A stretch of DNA of 14,816 bases, taken from the NCBI GenBank assembly GCA_964556885.1, contig CAZKYP010000073.1, positions 1 to 14,816 of the forward strand, given 5' to 3'. The position numbers and the translations under genes were made by a program. Positions within the stretch are counted from its first letter, which is position 1, and each line of letters opens with the position of its first letter. This DNA is from CAZKYP01 sp964556885 (GTDB lineage: Bacteria; Planctomycetota; Phycisphaerae; Sedimentisphaerales; Anaerobacaceae). Of the stretch, positions 7,239-14,645 are shown piece after piece. The notes under the pieces were generated by a model. The model did no database searches and had not been told where the DNA came from. It saw only the letters and a list, made by a program, of their open reading frames with translations.

Positions 7239-7655
7239 ATGGATTTTCCGGAACATATAAAGATTCAAAGCCATACGATAACGATTGTGCCGCGGTATGT
7301 GGAAACGGACAGGGCCGGAGTGGTGCACCACAGCGTATATCCGATATGGTTCGAGATGGGGCGGACCGAGCTTTTACGGGCTAACGGGCTCGCATACAAA
7401 AACCTGGAACAGGCGGGAGTATTTTTCGTAGTGGCCGAATTGCGCATAAAATATCGCCGGCCCGCCCAGTATGATGAAGAGCTGAAGCTGGAAACGACCT
7501 GCTCAAATGTAACGGCCAGTAAGGTTGAGCACGTTTATAAACTGACTCGCTGCCGCGATGGGGTGATTTTGACCGAAGGCTCGAGCGTGCTGGCCTGCGT
7601 CGATGCCGAAGGCAAAATCCGACGGATACCTGATTTTATGTATACAGGTTCGTAG
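7239..7655 (+). CDS. hot-dog fold acyl-CoA thioesterase, YbgC/4HBT type
   Basis: The 138 residues match the usual length of the family. The signature ETDRAGVVHHSVYPIWFEMGR spans residues 22-42, with Asp24 at the catalytic position and His31 at the conserved histidine. The later core AELRIKYRRPAQYDEELKLET and the closing VSxx-like strand SSVLACVDAEGKIRRIP follow the single hot-dog domain. Enzymes of this type hydrolyse short or aromatic acyl-CoA thioesters in the cytoplasm; the substrate cannot be told here. ATG at 7239 has AGGTGA 3 nt before it, a rather tight spacing. purF starts 89 nt downstream but appears to have its own promoter, so a functional link to purines is not implied. YbgC elsewhere is often beside tol-pal genes, which are not seen here. 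Confidence 0.92.
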   Translation: MDFPEHIKIQSHTITIVPRYVETDRAGVVHHSVYPIWFEMGRTELLRANGLAYKNLEQAGVFFVVAELRIKYRRPAQYDEELKLETTCSNVTASKVEHVYKLTRCRDGVILTEGSSVLACVDAEGKIRRIPDFMYTGS

Positions 7656-7675
7656 CAATGCTTCGAACAATACAG

Positions 7676-7704
7676 TTGACTTGTCTTTGTCAAATTATTA
7701 AAGT
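7676..7704 (+). promoter_or_regulatory. probable purF promoter overlapping an inverted repeat
   Basis: TTGACT (7676-7681), a 17-nt spacer and TAAAGT (7699-7704) form a sigma70-like promoter 41 nt before the purF start. TTGAC (7676-7680) is repeated inverted as GTCAA (7689-7693), 8 nt apart, so a repressor bound there would cover the -35. The same spacing is found at 6986-7003. Confidence 0.45.
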
Positions 7705-7744
7705 TATTATTTTATGAAGTAGAAGGGCAGGTACGGGACGCAAT

Positions 7745-9256
7745 ATGCCAGATTCAAGAATCGATGCTAAATCCGGTGATTCCGCCGGATGTTCCCGACG
7801 CACATCGGGAACTCAGGAGGTTCGTGAAAACTGTGGTCTTTTTGGCATTTTCGGCGACGCGGATGCGGTGCAAAAAACCTATTTCGGTTTACACAGTCTT
7901 CAGCACCGCGGCCAGGAATCGGCGGGGATCGCATCCAGCAACGGCGATTTAATCCAGTGCTATACGGGGATGGGTATGGTCAGGAGGGTTTTTCGAGCCG
8001 GCAGCGACATCCTGGAGAAATTGTCCAACCCGATTGCTATCGGTCACGTGCGATATTCGACGTCGGGTTCCAGTAACCTTGCGAACGGTCAGCCGCTTTT
8101 GGCCGAGTACTCACGCGGGCAGGTGGCGGTGGCGCATAACGGCAACCTGATTAACGCATCGTTGCTGAGGGATGAATATGAGGCCTACGGCAGCATCTTC
8201 AAATCCACCGGTGATACGGAGGTAATCACACATCTGCTTGCCAAACCGACCCATGTTAGCAAGCCCGACCCGTTGGCACACGTATTAAACCATCTTCAGG
8301 GTGCATTCAGTCTTTTGTTCCTGTTTCCCGACCGCATAGAGGCATGCCGCGATCCCTATGGTATAAAGCCGTTGTGTATAGGACAGACGGAAAAAGGTGC
8401 TTATGTTGTGGCAAGTGAGACATGTGCTCTCGATGCGATTGGCGCGGAGTTTATTCGTGAGGTTGAGCCGGGCGAGATTGTGGCTCTGGATAAAGACGGT
8501 TTGCGCAGCAGATATTATGTCACGCCGGGTACCGTTACTCCGGCGCATTGCATTTTCGAACATGTCTACTTTGCCAAGCAGAATAGTACAATATTCGGTG
8601 AGAATGTGCACGGATTCAGGAAAAAGCTCGGTCGGCAGTTGGCCATCGAGCACCCGGCAAAGGCCGATGTGGTGATTCCGGTACCCGATTCCGGGACCTC
8701 GTCGGCGATAGGGTATGCCGAGCAGAGCGGGATACCTTTCGATATGGGACTGGTACGAAGCCACTATATCGGCAGAACATTCATTTCACCCAACCAGAAA
8801 CTGAGGGAGCTGGAGGTAAGACTCAAGCTGGCGGTCGTCAATGAGGTTGTGGTAGGCAAGCGCATCGTTGTAGTGGACGATTCGATTGTTCGCGGTACGA
8901 CGACAAGAGGCAAGATCAGGGCATTACGTCAGGCCGGCGCAAAGGAGATTCACATGCGAGTCAGTTGTCCTCCTATCAGGTTCCCGTGTTTCTACGGCAT
9001 TGATTTCCCGACCAAAGAAGAATTACTGGCAAATAACCGCAATCTAAAACAGATTAAGGAATTCCTTGAAGTCGACAGTGTCGGTTATGTGTCACTGGAC
9101 GGGCTTCTTGGTTGTGCGGCCCTGCCGGCGGACCACTACTGCACCGCCTGCTGGAGCGGAAAGTACAAAATACCAATTGACGTTACCGTCAATAAATTCT
9201 CTATGGAACGTTACCAGATGAATATTTTTGACGATTTATCCGCAACTTATGAGTAA
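7745..9256 (+). CDS. purF: amidophosphoribosyltransferase
   Basis: PurF transfers glutamine-derived ammonia to PRPP, giving 5-phosphoribosylamine, the first step of purine synthesis. The 503 residues begin with a 29-residue stretch presumably removed to free Cys30 (ENCGLFGIFG), the N-terminal nucleophile of the class II glutaminase domain (about 30-260). Arg103 in GHVRYST, Asn132 in HNGN and Asp157 in GDTE line the glutamine site. The phosphoribosyltransferase domain has PDSGTSSAIGYA and the PRPP loop VVVDDSIVRGTT (375-386). Cys269, Cys415, Cys466 and Cys469 fit the B. subtilis-type 4Fe-4S ligands, so this is the iron-sulfur class. The propeptide is long compared with the 11 residues of B. 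subtilis and is encoded by three short inverted repeats. The Shine-Dalgarno before 7745 is weak. It overlaps purM by 8 nt. Confidence 0.96.
   Translation: MPDSRIDAKSGDSAGCSRRTSGTQEVRENCGLFGIFGDADAVQKTYFGLHSLQHRGQESAGIASSNGDLIQCYTGMGMVRRVFRAGSDILEKLSNPIAIGHVRYSTSGSSNLANGQPLLAEYSRGQVAVAHNGNLINASLLRDEYEAYGSIFKSTGDTEVITHLLAKPTHVSKPDPLAHVLNHLQGAFSLLFLFPDRIEACRDPYGIKPLCIGQTEKGAYVVASETCALDAIGAEFIREVEPGEIVALDKDGLRSRYYVTPGTVTPAHCIFEHVYFAKQNSTIFGENVHGFRKKLGRQLAIEHPAKADVVIPVPDSGTSSAIGYAEQSGIPFDMGLVRSHYIGRTFISPNQKLRELEVRLKLAVVNEVVVGKRIVVVDDSIVRGTTTRGKIRALRQAGAKEIHMRVSCPPIRFPCFYGIDFPTKEELLANNRNLKQIKEFLEVDSVGYVSLDGLLGCAALPADHYCTACWSGKYKIPIDVTVNKFSMERYQMNIFDDLSATYE
7751..7812. repeat. three successive inverted repeats at the purF 5' end
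   Basis: GATTC/GAATC (7751-7762), ATCCGG/CCGGAT (7771-7790) and GTTCCCGA/TCGGGAAC (7791-7812) lie back to back inside the codons for the non-conserved propeptide. The last contains copy 2 of the palindrome at 1248-1265. An AGGAGG at 7815-7820 follows directly, but no in-frame start codon fits it. They could be inserted repeats that lengthened the propeptide, or structure that slows translation at the start. Confidence 0.6.
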
Positions 9257-10316
9257 ATATGTAAGCTACGAGCAATCGGGGGTGAACATTGAGGCCAACG
9301 ACCAGATGGTCGAGCAGATCAATTCAGCCGTTACCAGCACGTTCGGGCCGCGTGTGATCGAATTGAAGAATGGTTTTGCCGGGCTGTTTCGACTGGATTA
9401 CGACGAGAAACTTTTCAAAAGAAATTATAAAAATCCCGTCCTTGTTGCTTGCACGGACGGTGTTGGCAGCAAGGTCCAACTGGCCGCTGAGATAAAAAGA
9501 TACGATACCGTCGGCATTGATTTGGTGGCGATGAGTGTTAACGATATGCTGGTCCAGGGCGCCGAGCCGCTGTTTTTTCTTGATTACCTGGCGGTGCATA
9601 AGCTCGAACCGGGTGTAATTGCGGAAATGGTCAAGGGCGTGGCCGCAGGCTGCCGACAGGCCGATTGCGCGCTGATAGGGGGAGAGACCGCCGAGATGCC
9701 GGACACGTACCGGCAGGGTGATTTCGATATGGCCGGTTTTGCGGTCGGTGTCGTTGAGCGAAAGAGAATAATAACCGGAACGACGGTCACAAAAGGCGAT
9801 GTGATTTTAGGTCTTGCATCGAGCGGCCTGCACAGCAATGGTTTCGCGCTCGTTCGAAATATCTGTTTCAAGCAGGCCAAGCTTAAAATGACCGACGTGT
9901 TGGATGAGCTTGACGGCGCCGTATTAGGTGACGTGCTGCTGGAGCCGACGCGTATATATGTTCGCCCGGTCATAAAAGTGCTCTCGCATTACAAGGTCAA
10001 ACGAATCGTTCATGGCATGGCGCATATCACCGGGGGCGGGCTTGTAGGCAATATCCCGCGTGTCCTGCCGAAAGACTGCAATGCGGTTCTGAAAGTATCG
10101 AGTTGGCCGAGGCACAAGATATTTACCTTCTTACAGGCAGCCGGACCGGTAGACGAAGAGGAAATGTTCCGTGTATTTAACATGGGGATAGGGTATGTAC
10201 TGATAGTGGCCGAGGATTTTGCAGATTCGATAGCTTCAATGCTGTCGAAATCGGGCGAGAATGTTTACAAGATAGGCACAGTAACCTCAGGCGGCGGCAA
10301 AGTAATTCTCAAATGA
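9249..10316 (+). CDS. purM: phosphoribosylformylglycinamidine cyclo-ligase (AIR synthetase)
   Basis: PurM closes the imidazole ring, turning FGAM plus ATP into AIR in the cytoplasm. The 355-residue product has the family features in order: YEQSGVNIEAND (7-18), CTDGVGSKVQLA (68-79) with the ATP-site Asp, VAMSVNDMLVQGAEPLFFLDYLA (93-115), GGETAEMPDTY (144-154), SSGLHSNGFALVR (191-203), HITGGGLVGNIPRVLP, and MGIGYVLIV near the end. Length is normal (E. coli 345). ATG at 9249 is chosen because MSKYVSYEQSGV resembles family N-termini and gives a tight 8-nt overlap with the purF stop. A longer frame from TTG at 9228 adds seven unconserved residues. The overlap implies translational coupling to purF, since no good Shine-Dalgarno is present. 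Confidence 0.96.
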   Translation: MSKYVSYEQSGVNIEANDQMVEQINSAVTSTFGPRVIELKNGFAGLFRLDYDEKLFKRNYKNPVLVACTDGVGSKVQLAAEIKRYDTVGIDLVAMSVNDMLVQGAEPLFFLDYLAVHKLEPGVIAEMVKGVAAGCRQADCALIGGETAEMPDTYRQGDFDMAGFAVGVVERKRIITGTTVTKGDVILGLASSGLHSNGFALVRNICFKQAKLKMTDVLDELDGAVLGDVLLEPTRIYVRPVIKVLSHYKVKRIVHGMAHITGGGLVGNIPRVLPKDCNAVLKVSSWPRHKIFTFLQAAGPVDEEEMFRVFNMGIGYVLIVAEDFADSIASMLSKSGENVYKIGTVTSGGGKVILK

Positions 10317-10368
10317 ATTATTGAGGTTCGGCGTAACTAACGCTAAGAGTTTTCGTTCATTGATGGTA

Positions 10369-10396
10369 GTTCATAGTTCGTCGATGAACAATGAAC
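10369..10396. repeat. GTTCAT/ATGAAC word repeat forming a hairpin
   Basis: GTTCATAGTTC (10369-10379) pairs with GAACAATGAAC (10386-10396) over ten of eleven positions. Further GTTCAT and ATGAAC words lie at about 10355 and 10405. It sits in the 176-bp spacer between purM and the PurF paralogue. There is no T-run directly after it, so a terminator is unlikely. Confidence 0.6.
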
Positions 10397-10411
10397 AACA
10401 AATTATGAACT

Positions 10412-10440
10412 TTTACAGTTAATGTATCCCATAGTAGAAA
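10412..10440 (+). promoter_or_regulatory. possible promoter for the PurF paralogue
   Basis: TTTACA (10412-10417), a 17-nt spacer and TAGAAA (10435-10440) resemble a sigma70 promoter, 52 nt before the start codon. A small AGTAG/CTACT palindrome overlaps the -10 (10433-10445). If real, the paralogue can be expressed apart from purF-purM. Confidence 0.3.
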
Positions 10441-10492
10441 CTACTGATATTCACAATAAATATCTGTTAACGTTTAATGCAGGAGGCATGAC

Positions 10493-11980
10493 ATGAGCGG
10501 TATTTTTGGAGTAGTCTCGAATGGAAATTGCGCTGAAACACTTTTCTATGGTACGGATTATCACTCACATCTGGGCACCGAATACGGCGGCATAGCAGTG
10601 CTCGGGGACGGTTTCACCCGGCAGATTCACAACCTCAGTCAACATCAGTTCAAATCGAAGTTTTTTGATGATTACAAACATATTCGTGGCAACAAAGGCA
10701 TCGGCGTTATAAGCGATTACGATGAGCAGCCGATCTATCTGAAGTCACGGTTCGGGCCGCTTTGTGTTGTGACCAGCGGATACGTGGAGAACGCCGAGAA
10801 GCTCGCAACGGAGCTTCTAAGCAAGGGAATATCCTTCAGCGAAGTAAGCGGCAGGGCGGTAAATACGCCGGAGCTGATAGCAAAGTTAATAAACCAGGGA
10901 AGGAGTTTGGCTGACGGCATAGAAAATGTATTCGATTCAATTGAAGGTTCATGCTCGCTGCTGTTGCTGCATGAGGATGGTATATACGCCGCAAGGGACC
11001 GGTACGGATATACGCCGCTTATCGTCGGCAGGCGGCCGGATGCATGGGCTGTCACCGCCGAGACGAGCGCCTTCCCGAACAACGGATTCGAAGTCGTAAA
11101 GCATATCGAGCCGGGGGAGATAATTCTGCTCAATGAAGAGGGGATGGTGCGAAAGAAGGCCGGCAAGGCCGACGTTAACCAGATATGCGCTTTTCTTTGG
11201 ATATACGCCGGTTTTCCGGCGTCGAATTACGAGGGGATAAATGTGGAGGTAGTCAGGGAGACGTGCGGCCGGTTCCTGGCCAGGCACGATAAGGATATCG
11301 ATGTTGATTTGGTTTCGGGCGTTCCGGATTCCGGGTTCGCACATGGACTGGGATATGCCATGGAGTCCGGCAAGCCGTTCAGGCGTCCCCTTGTTAAATA
11401 TACGCCGGGCTACGGCAGGAGCTATACACCACCTTCACAGCAGACGCGCGACCTGATTGCCAAGATGAAGCTTATTCCCATTAAAGAGGTGATTAAGGAC
11501 AACAGCATAGTTGTCTGCGAGGATTCGATTGTCAGGGGGACACAGCTTAAAAACTTCGCTATTAAAAAATTGTGGGACTGCGGAGCGAGGCAGGTACATA
11601 TCCGACCGGCGTGCCCGCCTCTGATGTTTCCGTGCAGGTTCAATCTTTCCACGCGTTCTGTCAATGAGCTGGCCGCCCGAAAGGCCATTCACAATCTGGA
11701 GAAGCAAGATATCGAGGATGTGTCCGAATATATCGACCCGAAGACCGAAAAGTACCGCAAGATGGTCGAATGTATTTCGAAAGACCTCGGAGTTACGACG
11801 CTGAGGTACCAGACCGTTGACGATATGGTCGAGGCGATCGGGCTGCCCAAAGAAAAACTTTGTCTGTACTGCTGGACCGGTGAATGCCCGAGCCCATCGT
11901 GCAAAAAAGCGAGAATAGATATTGTCGACGTAAGGAAACGACCCGCGAAGGAACCGGCGGAGAAAAAAGTCTCGTTATAA
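10493..11980 (+). CDS. PurF paralogue with degenerate glutaminase domain
   Basis: The 495 residues align with amidophosphoribosyltransferase end to end, but the glutaminase half is disabled. The nucleophile Cys is Ser2 (MSGIFG). HRGQES of PurF reads SHLGTE; the Arg of GHVRYST reads Ser (GVISDYD, 71-77); HNGN reads TSGY (94-97); and GDTE reads NTPE (124-127). The transferase half keeps PDSGFAHGLGYA, the PRPP loop VVCEDSIVRGTQ (340-351), and the likely 4Fe-4S ligands Cys232, Cys381, Cys457 and Cys460. A Cys-rich tail CPSPSC follows. It may use free ammonia or another amine, take ammonia from a partner, or regulate PurF. I recall MSGFFG-type paralogues in other anaerobic bacteria, so this is probably a family and not a decay product. 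A strong GGAGG lies 6 nt before ATG. Confidence 0.88.
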   Translation: MSGIFGVVSNGNCAETLFYGTDYHSHLGTEYGGIAVLGDGFTRQIHNLSQHQFKSKFFDDYKHIRGNKGIGVISDYDEQPIYLKSRFGPLCVVTSGYVENAEKLATELLSKGISFSEVSGRAVNTPELIAKLINQGRSLADGIENVFDSIEGSCSLLLLHEDGIYAARDRYGYTPLIVGRRPDAWAVTAETSAFPNNGFEVVKHIEPGEIILLNEEGMVRKKAGKADVNQICAFLWIYAGFPASNYEGINVEVVRETCGRFLARHDKDIDVDLVSGVPDSGFAHGLGYAMESGKPFRRPLVKYTPGYGRSYTPPSQQTRDLIAKMKLIPIKEVIKDNSIVVCEDSIVRGTQLKNFAIKKLWDCGARQVHIRPACPPLMFPCRFNLSTRSVNELAARKAIHNLEKQDIEDVSEYIDPKTEKYRKMVECISKDLGVTTLRYQTVDDMVEAIGLPKEKLCLYCWTGECPSPSCKKARIDIVDVRKRPAKEPAEKKVSL

Positions 11981-12040
11981 AGTGACTCATGCCGGGTAAG
12001 GGCGTTGTTAATAACCGCTATACTCTTGCGAGAGACGACT

Positions 12041-13102
12041 ATGGTTAACAGAGCGACACGAACAATCAGCAGGGTCAACAGCGGCGTTAATCCTGGTGTT
12101 GCATCGTTCATCGCGGTGGTTTTAGTATACACTTGTTTTACTGTATACCTGTATCGCCCGTATTTTGAGAAATTCGACAGATGGCAGTACCTTCTTGTTA
12201 TCACCGCGCCCGTTGGATCTTTAGGTTGTTACGTGCTCAGTAGGCGCTGGGTGGCCGGGTTCTTCGAGTCGCTGTTCGCCGGGGCGGTTTACGGGTTCGG
12301 GCCGTTTGCTCTCGGGTTGGCCAGGTTCCACCCATCGGCCGGTCTTTTAATTGCGGCTGTGCCGTGGCTGTTTTGCCCCGCCGCGTTTTGTTCGAGGATA
12401 AAAGGCCGATGGTCCCGATACGCCGGAGTGCCGCTTTCATTACTGCCATTTTTGGGGGTAGTATTGTACTTCCAGGCGGCCGCACATTATCATCTCTACC
12501 CGATTCCGATTCAGCTCAAACTAAGTCCGACTGATGTAATCGGCCTGCTAACTCCGTACGTAGCGGCCAGGCGAGGAATGACTTTAATTGGTTTTTATCA
12601 TGTTCTCGTAGCCGCACTGGTTATCGGTATTTCGATGCTCCTGGCCGCACGGAGGCTGGGTGTGATCGTAGTTTTTGTTGTCGGTATGGTGTTGGTTTTT
12701 TGCAGGCCAGTGTTTGATGTAAGCCCGATTATATGGCTGGTTGTTCCCGTTCTTTGCTGTTCGGTCCTTATCGGCGCCGGTGTGCAGGGATTTGACCGTG
12801 CCGGATACTCAGACAGGAAATGGATTATGGCGAACGTGGTAATCATGGGAGTGCTTGCGATTTTAATGCTGCTTCTCGCAACAAAATATTTCCAGGTATT
12901 TTTTTCGCTGGCGGACGGATACGCCCGGCTTTTTGCCGAGTCGGCGAAAATGTACGTGCTCGGTGCAGTCTTGATGGGGATTCTTTATATACTCATGACT
13001 GCTAAGCTACAGCTCCATCGGCTATGGAGCTGGATGTTTTATGCCGCACTCGGCCTGGACATATTCCTCGGTGCAAGATTTATCGTCGATACGATTTTTT
13101 AG
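12041..13102 (+). CDS. polytopic membrane protein of unknown function
   Basis: From ATG at 12041 the product is 353 residues with about ten hydrophobic segments, including VASFIAVVLVYTCFTVYLY near the N-terminus, a long hydrophobic tract around MTLIGFYHVLVAALVIGISMLL, and a last helix ending in FIVDTIF. Short basic loops (SRIKGRWSRY, AARRLG) suggest cytoplasmic sides. No transporter or enzyme motif is recognised. A longer frame from TTG at 12005 adds 12 residues; the ATG is preferred because GAGAG precedes it at reasonable spacing. It begins 60 nt after the PurF paralogue and may share its transcript. It ends 26 nt before the convergent DUF503 gene. Confidence 0.8.
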   Translation: MVNRATRTISRVNSGVNPGVASFIAVVLVYTCFTVYLYRPYFEKFDRWQYLLVITAPVGSLGCYVLSRRWVAGFFESLFAGAVYGFGPFALGLARFHPSAGLLIAAVPWLFCPAAFCSRIKGRWSRYAGVPLSLLPFLGVVLYFQAAAHYHLYPIPIQLKLSPTDVIGLLTPYVAARRGMTLIGFYHVLVAALVIGISMLLAARRLGVIVVFVVGMVLVFCRPVFDVSPIIWLVVPVLCCSVLIGAGVQGFDRAGYSDRKWIMANVVIMGVLAILMLLLATKYFQVFFSLADGYARLFAESAKMYVLGAVLMGILYILMTAKLQLHRLWSWMFYAALGLDIFLGARFIVDTIF

Positions 13103-13128
13103 TGATTGCCGTTCCCGCGTAAAAGAGA

Positions 13129-13413
13129 CTAACTAAATTTCTCTCTTTCGACTTGTGCGATGAAGAACCTTGCGTCGTTCCGCATAAAATCAAGTATGGC
13201 GTCGAATTGCCGGTCGATGAACCGGGCGTCGTTGCAGACGACTGACATTCCGAGAACCGCAATTGTCCTGTTGTCCTGGTGGTCGACTTCCGAGATTGAG
13301 ATGTTGAACCTGCTCTTGAGCCGGCCGATTATGCTCTTGACGATGCTCCTTTTGCCCTTGAGCGATGTCACGCCCGGCATGGAAATCTGTGCTGTCATCA
13401 CACCGACAATCAT
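13129..13413 (-). CDS. DUF503 (YlxP-like) protein
   Basis: The 94 residues match the short DUF503 family: MIVGVMTAQISMPGVTSLKGKRS at the start, KSIIGRLKSRFNISISEVDHQDN in the middle, and AVLGMSVVCNDARFIDRQFDAILDF at the end. In many bacteria ylxP lies beside rbfA and infB and is linked to ribosome biogenesis; none of those is in the window. It begins 8 nt from the assembly gap, so the Shine-Dalgarno cannot be judged. If the gap is artificial, it would follow the TIM-barrel gene by about 20 nt on the same strand. Confidence 0.9.
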   Translation of the reverse strand: MIVGVMTAQISMPGVTSLKGKRSIVKSIIGRLKSRFNISISEVDHQDNRTIAVLGMSVVCNDARFIDRQFDAILDFMRNDARFFIAQVEREKFS

Positions 13414-13420
13414 ACTCGAT

Positions 13421-13520
13421 NNNNNNNNNNNNNNNNNNNNNNNNNNNNNNNNNNNNNNNNNNNNNNNNNNNNNNNNNNNNNNNNNNNNNNNNNNNNNNNN
13501 NNNNNNNNNNNNNNNNNNNN
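13421..13520. other. assembly gap of 100 N
   Basis: Exactly 100 Ns, the conventional filler for a gap of unknown length. The nine bases ATACTCGAT occur on both flanks (13412-13420 and 13521-13529), so the two contig ends may simply overlap. Confidence 0.97.
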
Positions 13521-13541
13521 ATACTCGATACTGGATAAATA

Positions 13542-14453
13542 TTATGCGTTCATGTACTGGTCGCGGATTTTTTCAAGCAGCTTCTTTGTGGCGATTATAC
13601 CGTCGTCTTCGCTGAGTTTGCTGCCTTCGTATTCGACGTCGACATAGCCGTGGTAGCCGGCATCAAGGACGATTTTCATCATCCTGTAAAAATCGATGGT
13701 GGTCTCGTCGCCGGCCTCATTGAAATCGTAGCTTTTTCCACTGACCGCCTTGGCAAGCGGCATCATTGCCTCGACGGCTTCGTAGCGGTCTATTGCCGGT
13801 GGGAAGTTGCCGAAGTCGGGAAGCGTCCCGCAGTTTGGCAGGTTGACTTCCTTGATGACACCGACCAGCCAATCCGGATTTGACGACAGGCCGCCGTGAT
13901 TTTCGATGATTACATTAATTTTGTAATCTGCGGCGTATTCACAGAGCCGCCTCAGGCCATCGGCGACGAGTTTGTGCTGTTCGGCTTCGGTGCCGGCAGA
14001 GTATGCATTGACTCGGATCGAATGGCAGCCGAGGAACTTTGCGACCCGAACCCACTTGTAATGATTCTCGACGGTCTGGGTGCGCCTTGCCGAATCCGGA
14101 TCGCCGAGGTTGCCTTCGCTGTCGCACATAATCAGCAGGGATTTGACGCCGCTGTCGGCCGCGCGTTTTTTCATCTCCTTGAGATACTCGGTGTCTTCGG
14201 CCTTGTTCATAAAGAACTGATTGACGTACTCGACGGCGTTGATGCCCATCTTTGCGGCATTTTCTGCGAAATCGAGATTGTCCATTTTCGGCTCGGCCCG
14301 GCCGAAAAGTCTTTTGTTCCAGGACCATTGGGCCAAAGAGATCTTAAATGGTTCCTTTTTGCTTTTGAACATTGTTTTTAGGCTCGTGCAGCCGTTCAGG
14401 TAGAGGCCGCCGAGCGAGCCGGCTCCTAATGCGAGAAATTGTCTTCGTTTCAT
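13542..14453 (-). CDS. Tat-exported lipoprotein, sugar phosphate isomerase/epimerase-like TIM barrel
   Basis: The 303-residue product starts with a twin-arginine motif (KRRQFL, 2-7), a short hydrophobic segment and Cys22 in LYLNGC, so it is probably exported folded and lipid-anchored. The rest fits the xylose-isomerase-like / AP endonuclease 2 TIM barrel: FKISLAQWSW (first strand, 36-45), GINAVEYV (70-77), SIRVNAYS (145-152), VIIENHGG with Glu184, LPDFGNF with Asp213, and VDVEYEG with Glu274. These acidic residues sit where the family binds a divalent metal. A substrate cannot be assigned. Secreted members are abundant in Planctomycetota that degrade polysaccharides. AAAGGA lies 7 nt before ATG. 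The DUF503 gene follows on the same strand beyond the gap. Confidence 0.92.
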   Translation of the reverse strand: MKRRQFLALGAGSLGGLYLNGCTSLKTMFKSKKEPFKISLAQWSWNKRLFGRAEPKMDNLDFAENAAKMGINAVEYVNQFFMNKAEDTEYLKEMKKRAADSGVKSLLIMCDSEGNLGDPDSARRTQTVENHYKWVRVAKFLGCHSIRVNAYSAGTEAEQHKLVADGLRRLCEYAADYKINVIIENHGGLSSNPDWLVGVIKEVNLPNCGTLPDFGNFPPAIDRYEAVEAMMPLAKAVSGKSYDFNEAGDETTIDFYRMMKIVLDAGYHGYVDVEYEGSKLSEDDGIIATKKLLEKIRDQYMNA

Positions 14454-14510
14454 AAATCCGTCCTTTCGCGGTCAGTCCTTTGGTTTGTCAGTATGTATAT
14501 CGACACAAAT

Positions 14511-14543
14511 ACGGTATGATAATTTACTTGTTTAGTCAAGTAA
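14511..14543 (-). promoter_or_regulatory. possible promoter/operator of the TIM-barrel gene
   Basis: TTACTTG (14524-14530) and CAAGTAA (14537-14543) form a 7-bp inverted repeat with a 6-nt loop. On the minus strand its left part contains TTGACT (14539-14534), and TACCGT follows after 17 nt (14516-14511). The -10 match is weak; the inverted repeat is clearer than the promoter. Confidence 0.3.
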
Positions 14544-14557
14544 TTATTGGTGTGCAA

Positions 14558-14642
14558 AATCTGTGTAAATCTGTGTTAAAAATCAGTGCAATCTGTGTTT
14601 AAAGTCCGTGTCTGTCAGTGTTTCAGTCCGTGCAAGTCCGTG
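14558..14642. repeat. eight degenerate octamer repeats, ARTCNGTG
   Basis: Octamers start at 14558, 14568, 14581, 14590, 14603, 14613, 14625 and 14635: AATCTGTG, AATCTGTG, AATCAGTG, AATCTGTG, AGTCCGTG, TGTCAGTG, AGTCCGTG, AGTCCGTG. Spacing is 9 to 13 nt. The array fills the spacer up to the stop of the right-edge gene. All copies have the same orientation. Confidence 0.75.
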
Positions 14643-14645
14643 TTC

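Noticed and set aside
7815..7826. AGGAGG followed by GTG within purF as an alternative start
   Set aside because: The GTG is out of frame with the PurF cysteine, and the frame it opens ends after about 40 codons without a domain.
9228..9248. Longer purM start at TTG 9228
   Set aside because: It adds seven unconserved residues; ATG at 9249 matches family N-termini and a coupled overlap with the purF stop.
10330..10357. Terminator after purM (GCGT/ACGC followed by a few Ts)
   Set aside because: The stem is only 4 bp and the T-run is short and displaced.
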